This document shows positions 7,358-13,975 of a stretch of DNA of 13,975 nucleotides, piece after piece. Positions within the stretch are counted from its first letter, which is position 1. Each line of letters begins with the position of its first letter. The stretch is taken from positions 1 through 13,975 of the forward strand of contig JADGIZ010000416.1 of assembly GCA_027604665.1 (NCBI GenBank), given 5' to 3'. A model generated the notes under the pieces. That model made no database searches, was not told the DNA's origin, and saw only the letters and a list, made by a program, of their open reading frames with translations. This DNA comes from Polyrhizophydium stewartii. Taxonomy: Eukaryota > Chytridiomycota > Chytridiomycetes > Rhizophydiales. The position numbers and the translations under genes were made by a program.

Positions 7358-10300
7358 TCAGCGCACCTCGCCCTCCTCCTCGCTCGACGACTCGCGGCGC
7401 GCAGAAGCTGCGGCCACCGCAGCGGCGGGAGCCGTCGACGACGACGTGTGCGTAGACGCAAGCCTCTCGTCGTGCCGCTCGTCATCGCGGTCGCGGCGGC
7501 GACGCCGCTTGTCCTTGCGATGGCTGCTGCTGCGGCGCCGGTGGTAGTCGTCCGACCCATCAGACTCGGAAGCAGAGCGGTCCTTCACGACCAGCACGCA
7601 CGAGCGCCGCGTCAGCACCCAAGCTCACGATCATCGCACGCCAACAGCACACAGTGGCCCTCAACGCACCCTGCGCTTGGACCGCGAGTCGCGGCTGCGC
7701 TCGGGCTCGGCAGACCCGTCGCTCGATGGCGAACGCGAACGCGACCGCGACCGCGATCGGTTGCGGCTCGATCGGTGGTGCTTGCGATCGCGCGAGTCGC
7801 GCCGCGACGAGCGGCGCCGCTTGCGGTCGTCCTCCTCGTCCACCTCGCCGGGCTCCGCCTCGCCTTCCTCGGGCTCGCCGTCCTCGCCGTCGCCGTCGCC
7901 CGACCGGCGCGACCGCTGCGTGCCCCGAGTATCGTGCTTGGTCAGCACCGTCACCCAATGCAAATGTCTCCTGGCTTCACAAGCACGCATCGGGAGAGGG
8001 CAGCATCTCACCTTGAGCGACGAAACAAACTTGTCAAACACCTCGCGGCACAGCTCGACGCCGAGATCCTGGTACTCGGGCAGCCTCTCGACGCGCGGCT
8101 GCACGCTCTCCCACTTGTCACCAGACCGGATCGACGGGCTTGACAGCCGCTTGAGCACGCTCTTGAAGTCGGACATCCTGTGGCGCGTGCGCCGGTCGTA
8201 CTCCCGGCGGCGCGGCGGCGGCGGGTTGCGCATAACCTGGGATCCAGCGCCGCGGATCGAGATGCGCAAGAGTCCGCGTCAGCTGCCGCGGCCAGGCTGC
8301 ACAGACACACGCTGTAGCCACGCACCTCCTCGAGGATCATGCGCAGGTTGATGCGGTCCACCGACGCGAACCGGCCCGCATGCGCGGCAACCAGATCGTC
8401 GAGCGTCGTCGATGATGAAATGTGGATGCCCTCGTCCTGCATGCATCGATCACGCATCAGCACCAGCACGCCACGCACATCCACACACAAGCACCGCCGC
8501 ACAGGCGACCCACATTGATGTAGCGCATCACAATGCGCCGGTCGACAATAAGCCGGTCCTCAAGCTCCGCAACCGTATCCCAGAACATGTCGAGCGGCGA
8601 CGACCCCATCTGCTCGAGCGCCGCAAGAAATCGCGGGTCGCCGCTGATGAGCGGATACACTTCCTTCCACTTGGCCTTGGCATGGATCTTGCTCGCATTG
8701 CGCAGCTCCGAGATCAGCTGCCGCATGTCGTCGCGCCGCTGGCGGTCCAGGCGGCGCCGCATGCGGTACCGCGTCTCGCTCTCGTGTCGGCTCTGCGTCT
8801 CGAGCGCCTCGAGCCGCTTCTCAAACTCGGACAGCACATCCAGCGTGCTGACGCGCTGCAGCGCCTCGTCCGCCGTGTACTCGGGTGCCGACGTGAACAT
8901 GGCGTGCGCGTCGCGCCACAGCGTCCGCGGCGTCAGCGACAGGTTGGCAAAGATCTCGCGGACCTTTTTGATGTTGGCGTCGCGCAGCGCGTGCTGCTCG
9001 TCCTACCAAGCCGTCCGTCGCACAGAGTCAGCCAACACAGCCGAGCGCTGTTCCATGCGCACGCACGCGCGCAAGCCCAGCTCACATCGTGCCGCTTCTT
9101 GATCATGGAAATATGCTTCTCAAACGCCTCCTTGCGCACAGCGTGCGGGATCTCGACAAATCGCGGCTCGCCCGCAAGCAGCGCGCACGCATACTTGAAC
9201 GACGAGTGCGCCTTGATCTCGGGCCGCGACTGGTAAAGCTCCTCGAGCGTCTTGCGCTGCTCCTCCTCGCGCTGCTTCCGCTCCTCGGCGCGCTTCTCCA
9301 TCTTGGCCATGCTCCACAGGCGGAAGGCCTCGTTGCGGATCTGGAACGTGCGCATCGCGCGGTACGCCGACGTGTTGTAGTACTTGCGGACAATGTCCTC
9401 CCACGGCGTCTCGGGGTCCACCTCCTGCACACCCCAGCAGAACCACAGGCGTCAGCAACGACAACACAGCACAGCGAGTCACAAGGTGCACGCTCGAGCA
9501 AGGCCACGCACATCCTCGTCAAGCTTCTTCTTGAACGCGGCCTCGGCCTCGCTGATCGATGTAAACTCAAACTGAGGCAGGCCAGGCTGCGAAGCAGCAG
9601 GCGCCTTGGTCTCGGTCGGCGCGCCTGCGTCCCTCGATGGCGCCTGACCGCGCGCAGCGGCAGCTTCCTTCTCGGCCTTTTCGACAATCTCTGCACGCCA
9701 TCACCCCCAAAACATCGTCAGCAAACCACACCCACCACGCACTCGCAAGCACATCCAGCAAGCGTGCACCGTCTCTGGCGCTCACCCTTGACGTCCTCGG
9801 GCAGCGTCCAAACAGTCTTCTTGGTCTTGGTGTTGTGATAGTACTTTTTGCCCTCGGCCGTCGTGTACTCTTTCCAGTCCGACTTTTCCAGCGCACGCTG
9901 TCGCAATCCAACCGCCCGCATATCAGCCATCGCAGCAACGTAAACCACATACACATGGCTCGTGAGACCCAAGTACACAAATACACATACACACCTCGAT
10001 CGGCGTCTTGAGCTCGTCCGGCTTCTCCCACACGCTCTGCATCGTGACCGTGTTGTAGTAGTACGTCCTGCCCTCGGCGTTCTTGTGCGTAACCCAGACG
10101 GGCGGCTGGTGCAACGCAACCAAACAACCGCCAGAACCAGCAGCAGCAGAGACACCCACCGTCAGCCCGCAACCGCCGCAAGCCGCTTCCGTCGCCAGCC
10201 AGCGAGCGAGCAAGCGAGCCAGCGAGCCGACACCCATCAACGCACCCGACCATGCGGCGCGCCGGGCGGCCCCGGCGGGAACCCAGCATGAGGCCCACCA

Positions 10301-10636
10301 GGCCCACCGCCGCCGCCGGGACCTGAACCACCAGGCGCAGGCCCGCTCGACCCGGGCGCGGTGCCCATGGTCGCGAGGCTCTCGAGGCCAAGCTGCTGAA
10401 GCCGCAGAGGGATCTGGCGATTTCCAACAGCGTGTCAGCACAGTGAGACTGGGGGGCCGGGTCGACGAGGCCGGGCGGGACGGCGTGCGCTGCCAGAGGC
10501 AGGCAGCAGGCGGCGGCACGCAGGCTGGCTACCACCCGCTGTGCCGCTGCCGTCGTCGTCGCTCGCCAGCACGCCTGCAAGCCCGCCCGCCAACGAGCCA
10601 CGGGGTGTCGCCGCCAACGCGGACCTGTTGAGCCAT
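7358..10636 (-). CDS. PRP40: Prp40-type pre-mRNA splicing factor (2 WW + FF domains + RS tail)
   Basis: U1 snRNP-associated factor that links the 5' splice site to branch-point proteins early in spliceosome assembly. Exons: 10636..10625 (tentative), 10413..10246, 10105..9995, 9897..9786, 9690..9512, 9424..9086, 9002..8514, 8436..8326, 8236..8012, 7915..7670, 7582..7358; 738 aa. If translation starts at the internal ATG at 10368, it is 719 aa. The N-terminus is Gly/Pro-rich. WW1 is about residues 61-95 ([18 protein letters not shown], then SVWEKP). WW2 is about 103-133 ([16 protein letters not shown], then TVWTLPED). The FF array spans about 182-580: [11 protein letters not shown] then [47 protein letters not shown]. 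The tail (583-738) is acidic then RS-rich with an (SR)n run, and ends EEEGEVR. Intron frames agree at all nine interior junctions. Domain order and spacing match PRPF40/Prp40 by recall. Downstream of, and co-oriented with, the kinase-LRR gene. Confidence 0.93.
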
Positions 10637-10845
10637 TTGGAGGCAACTCGATGATGCCCCCGCGCCTTCACTCCCAAAACCACTGCGCGGCAATGCAACC
10701 CATTCCGTCCACACATCCATCCGGCCTTCCCGCAACTCCCAAACCCAAATCCACTCATGCAATCCACCATCGCCACCCTGCGCACCACATCGCGCAGTCC
10801 ACGCCAAAGAGGAGAGAGGAAATGGAGGGAGGCCTCCCACCGGCG
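10637..10845. other. Spacer between kinase-LRR gene stop and PRP40-like start
   Basis: 209 bp on the minus strand between two co-oriented genes. It should contain the 3' end of the kinase-LRR transcript and the promoter of the PRP40-like gene. No AATAAA or TATA box was recognised. A GTGCGT donor-like motif overlaps the kinase-LRR stop (near 10851), so a further 3' exon of that gene cannot be fully excluded. Confidence 0.4.
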
Positions 10846-13035
10846 TTACGCACCACGCAGACGCCTGAGCGTCTCGGGCACAAACGACAGCCGGTCCCAG
10901 TCGAGGTTGACGGCGCGCAGCTGCGTGAGGCGCGAGAACGTCGGGGGCACGGCGCCAATAATGTTGTTGTGGGACAGGTCGCTGCATACGGCACTTGTCA
11001 GCACAACCACTCTCAACCACCGCCACCCCCCCCCCCAATCCAAAAACAACGGCACCCAAAGGAAAGGCTTACAGAGTCTGCAGATTCTCCATGAAGCCCA
11101 TCTCGCTCGGCAGCTGGCCGCTGAACTGGTTGTTCTCGAGATCCCTGTGCGTAGGACACACCACACGCTCGGCGTCAGCAAGCACATCACCCACAAGATC
11201 CCTTCCTCTGCACACTCGCAAAACCGACTCACACTCCCGTCACAAGACTCAGCCGGCCAATCTCACTTGGAATCGGCCCGCTGAGACGGTTCGCGCTCAG
11301 GATGCTGCCGCGAAAATGACCGTCAGCATCACATCGGCAGTGCATCGATCGATCCATCCATCCATCCAAGCAAGCACAACGCAACGCCGGTCAACTCACA
11401 GAATCTGCAGGCTAATCAGACCCCCGATCGACGTGGGCATCGGGCCAGACAGCTGGTTGTCGCTCAAGTCGCTGCGCACCAGTCTCAGCACACACAAGCA
11501 CGCACACACCGCCTCCCCACACAACTCCACCCCACACAGCCAAATAAACTCACAGATGCTTGAGCCGCGTCAGCGCGCCAATCGTCGGCGGGATCGGCCC
11601 CACAAGCGCATTCCGCGACAGATCACTGGCGCAGCCGAACCGGAGACATACACACACACACACACACACAGTCAGCCAACACACGCTGCGCCACACAAAA
11701 GGCGTCACCGTGGCACGCACAGGCGGATCAAGTTCCGCATCTCGCCAATCGTATTGGGCAGCGATCCTCGCAGCTCGCTCCCGACAATGCACCTGCACCA
11801 CAAGCACCGTTCAGCATCGCACAAAAGCCTACACATACGCACACACACATGCGCGCGTGCGGCTCGCCAATCAAGGCAAGCCGCTCAGACCAACGCACAG
11901 ATGAGTCAGGTTCTGCAGCAGGCTGATCTCGGGCGGCATGTTGAGCCTCAAATCCGCATCAATGATCCGCCTTGCATCACCAACAATTCAAAATCCAACC
12001 CCAGCACCCATCACCCAAGTCAGCCATCCAGCCAGAAATGACAACAACAACAACAACAACAACAACAACGACAACCAGCAACAGCGACAACATCAGCATC
12101 AAACACCTACAGTTCGCAAAGCTGCCCAAAAGAGTTGGAAGCAAGCACAGGCCGCTGCACAAGCTCCCCACTCGAAAGCTGCAGCTCATCCACCATCTCC
12201 GCAAACTGCATGTAATTGTTGACCGACACGCCTTTGCTCCGCGCCCAGCCAGGAAACAGCCGCAGCAACACCTCAATCTCGCTCGTCAAAGAAGTTATCG
12301 GCGTCAAGGACGGCGAACCGGCAAACGAGCCAGGCGGCGAGTGCGTCGACCCAGCGCGGCTCGACGAGACGCTGCCGTGCTGCGATCCAGTTTGGTGGTG
12401 CTGGTGCAGATGCGGGTGCTGGTGCTGATGATGCTGGTACGGAGACTGCTGCTGCTGGTGCTGCTGCTGCTGGTACTGCTGGTCGCGCGAGTGGAAAGGC
12501 CCCGCCGACCCAATGCCAGACCCAGACGACGCGTTCGACGGCACACGCTGCACGCCTAGCTCCGCGGGCTGCGTCAGCGGCGAGAGGTGCGGCGAGTGGC
12601 CCGTCGACGAGTACGACGCACGGTGCGCATGCTGCGTCGACGGGTTCGGTGAGAACACAAGCTGCTGCTGCGGCAACAACTGCTGCTGCTGCTGCTGTTG
12701 CTGTTGAGGCAGCGGCGGCGAATGCGAGTGGCCCAGAGGCGTATACTGCCCCCCAAACGTCGTCGACTGCGGCTGCATAGGGAACTGCGCCTGCTGCATC
12801 GGGAACTGCTCATAGCTCGACCCAACGTCCGACCCCCGCGAAGAAGGGAACTGCGAGTGCTGCTGGTACTGCGTCTGGTTCCTGCGCAGCGAGCCCTGCG
12901 AGCTCGACGTGTGGTACGCATCGCCGTACCCGCTGCCCATCGACGTCACGCCCGCGTCGTGGCCGCCCGAGCCCCAGGGCTGCAAGGGCTGGGCGACATA
13001 CGTGCCCTGCGGGAACTGCTGCTGCGGGAACAGGG

Positions 13036-13090
<55 letters not shown>

Positions 13091-13860
13091 ATGCTGGTGC
13101 ATGCCATACGCCGTGGCAATGGTGGCGCCGCGCGGAAGCGACCCGCTGCTATGCGGATCGGCGTGATGCGGGTGCACGGGGCCAACAGTCGTGGCCGCGC
13201 GATGCAGCGAGCCATTGGAGCCCTGGTGCGCAAGCGGCAGCCCGAGCGGCCCAGGCGACGGGGCCGTCGACGTGGGCGTCGGCGGCAGCGGCTTGGACGT
13301 GGGCGTCGCGGTCGAGCGGCGCGGCAGACTCTGCTCCTGCGCAAAGTTGAGACTCTTGCGGAACGACGGCGTGATGACGTCGGCCGCGTCCGGCGAGCCC
13401 AGCGCCGAGCGGTACGCCGGGAGCGTCGAGCTCGTGTGGTTTGCGGGCACCCACGTCGGGTCGATCGTGATGCGGCGCACCGGCTCGCGGCGCAGCAGCT
13501 CCTGGATGCGCGCAAACGAGGGCCGGTCCTCGGGCCGCGGCGCCCAGGCGTGCTGGATCACCTCCCACAGCGTGTCGCTCGCGAGCTCGGGCCGCTCGGG
13601 ACGCACGCCGTCGGCAAGCTTCTCGCGGATCTTGTCGCTGTAGACCTCGTCCGCAAACGGCAGGTCGCCCGTGAGCAGCTCGATGCACGTCATGGCAAAG
13701 GCAAAGACGTCGCTCTCCGGGGCCGGGATGTACTCGGCCGCATAGCGCTCGGGCGCGGTCCAGCGCACGGCGGACGTCTGCTGGCCCGGCGCCTGCTTGT
13801 TGGCCAGGTTGCGGATGTACGCCATGCCAAAGTCGGAGATGGCGACCGACCCGCTTTCGT
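10846..13860 (-). CDS. TKL-like protein kinase with Gln-rich linker and C-terminal LRR array, 5' partial
   Basis: Exons <13860..12111, 11970..11899, 11792..11721, 11625..11554, 11471..11400, 11304..11233, 11144..11073, 10981..10846; 771 residues plus a split codon. The visible protein begins inside a kinase C-lobe: DFG (10-12, AISDFGMAY), RWTAPERY with APE at 36-38, ESDVFAFAM (Asp51) and EDRPSF (Arg113), typical of tyrosine-kinase-like (TKL) kinases. The ATP-binding N-lobe and HRD loop lie beyond the window; the exon opens after a CCGCAG acceptor. Residues about 130-530 are low complexity (Ser/Pro/His/Gln, poly-Gln runs). The C-terminus carries about eight LRRs of the LDLSxNxLxGxIPxxIG type, e.g. 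LDLSDNQLSGPMPTSIG. No transmembrane segment is seen after the kinase, so the LRRs are probably cytoplasmic (inference). The in-frame TAG at 12109-12107 lies just inside the GTAGGT intron. A split into two genes is the main alternative, judged unlikely because frames join exactly. Confidence 0.88.
10910..11970 (-). repeat. LRR array encoded by 72-nt, phase-2 exons
   Basis: Six consecutive exons (11970..11899, 11792..11721, 11625..11554, 11471..11400, 11304..11233, 11144..11073) are each exactly 72 nt and encode one 24-residue LRR; the last exon (10981..10846) starts with a seventh unit. Every intron splits a codon after its second base (CT|N Leu, or GT|G Val). Introns are 82-140 nt with GTGCGT, GTGAGT, GTAAGC or GTAGGT donors and a CTGA(C/A/G) branch candidate. 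This points to growth by exon duplication. Confidence 0.9.
11650..11670. repeat. (CA)n microsatellite in an LRR intron
   Basis: A perfect dinucleotide run inside the 95-nt intron 11626-11720 of the kinase-LRR gene, between the branch candidate and the acceptor. On the coding strand it reads (TG)n. Confidence 0.9.
12041..12069. repeat. (CAA)n microsatellite in intron
   Basis: An uninterrupted ACA/CAA trinucleotide run inside the 140-nt intron (11971-12110) that separates the kinase/Gln-rich exon from the first LRR exon. Confidence 0.9.
12680..12706 (-). repeat. Second poly-Gln codon run
   Basis: Nine consecutive Gln codons (mixed CAG/CAA) in the linker of the kinase-LRR gene. Further Gln/His runs lie between about 12390 and 12480. 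Confidence 0.85.
13037..13090 (-). repeat. Main poly-Gln tract, (CAG)17 + CAA
   Basis: Eighteen consecutive Gln codons, seventeen of them CAG in a perfect trinucleotide run, in the linker between kinase and LRRs. The purity of the run suggests length instability. Confidence 0.92.
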
Positions 13861-13975
13861 CTGCGGATCGATCGGGGAAAGGCATCAACAGATCGGAGAT
13901 CGGCATCGTGAGCCGACAAGAGGCCGCAGATCGCAAGGGACGCGGGAAGCCGGCCGAAGGGGGCGGGAACCGGGG
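13861..13975 (-). other. Intron/upstream part of the kinase-LRR gene at the window edge
   Basis: Minus-strand sequence ending in a CCGCAG acceptor at 13861, immediately before the exon encoding the DFG motif. A GCTCAC branch-like motif occurs about 50 nt upstream of it. No convincing kinase catalytic-loop sequence (HRDL-N) is seen in any minus frame, so the preceding exon probably lies beyond the window. Confidence 0.55.

Noticed and set aside
5254..7560. A 768-codon open frame on the minus strand across the dynein and TCAIM-like genes
   Set aside because: It runs antisense to two genes with recognisable products and its translation is repetitive Arg/Ala/Gly sequence with no domain. It is a GC-rich shadow frame.
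10435..10788. Minus-strand 117-codon frame between the kinase-LRR and PRP40-like genes
   Set aside because: No domain, odd composition, and it overlaps the expected UTR/promoter and the probable first intron of the PRP40-like gene.
10788..10860. A further 3' exon of the kinase-LRR gene after a GTGCGTAA donor-like site at its stop codon
   Set aside because: A downstream acceptor can be imagined, but the translated continuation shows no LRR or other recognisable sequence, so the TAA at 10846-10848 is kept as the end.
13020..13100. CTG/CAG run as a CRISPR-like or regulatory repeat array
   Set aside because: It is a simple trinucleotide run inside an open coding frame and encodes poly-Gln; there are no spacers.
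12107..13936. Taking the long minus-strand open frame as a complete intronless kinase starting at 13936 and ending at 12107
   Set aside because: Its first about 25 residues are intron-like sequence before a CCGCAG acceptor, the kinase N-lobe is missing, and its stop falls inside a GTAGGT donor that joins in frame to the LRR exons.

Overview
The window looks like a GC-rich nuclear segment from a fungus, most likely a zoosporic (chytrid-type) one. The reasons are many short spliceosomal introns (77-145 nt, with one tentative 211-nt exception), strong C/G bias at third codon positions, a fungal-type HMG-CoA reductase, and a Tctex-type dynein light chain, a family usual in flagellated lineages. 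The species is not identified. No rRNA, tRNA, transposon, CRISPR or bacterial-style operon was seen.

Layout: (1) about 1-2876 +, 5'-truncated HMG-CoA reductase with a sterol-sensing domain. (2) 3458-3901 - and 4144-4638 +, two small unrecognised genes arranged head to head, each encoding a predicted mitochondrial presequence, one hydrophobic segment and a coiled coil. (3) 4742-5815 -, a four-exon Tctex-1-family dynein light chain with a heptad-repeat N-terminal extension, convergent with the previous gene. (4) 6067-7269 +, an intronless protein with an HPD-containing J-like N-terminus resembling the TCAIM/DUF4460 family, divergent from the dynein gene. (5) 7358 to about 10636 -, a Prp40-type U1 snRNP splicing factor with two WW domains, an FF array and an RS-rich tail, spread over about 11 exons. 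(6) 10846-13860 -, 5'-truncated by the window edge: a TKL-like protein kinase domain, then a long Gln-rich linker, then a C-terminal leucine-rich-repeat (LRR) array carried on 72-nt exons that all use the same intron phase.

The genes do not form one pathway; this is ordinary fungal gene packing with alternating strands and 88-580 bp spacers. The most unusual item is the kinase-polyQ-LRR gene: its domain order is the reverse of plant LRR receptor kinases and of LRRK/Roco proteins, and its LRRs follow a 'one exon, one repeat, phase 2' plan. Almost every intron carries a GCTGAC-like branch-point candidate, and many start with GTGCGT, which made the exon models possible.

All exon boundaries were read by hand from splice motifs, reading-frame continuity and family resemblance; no alignment or transcript data were available.
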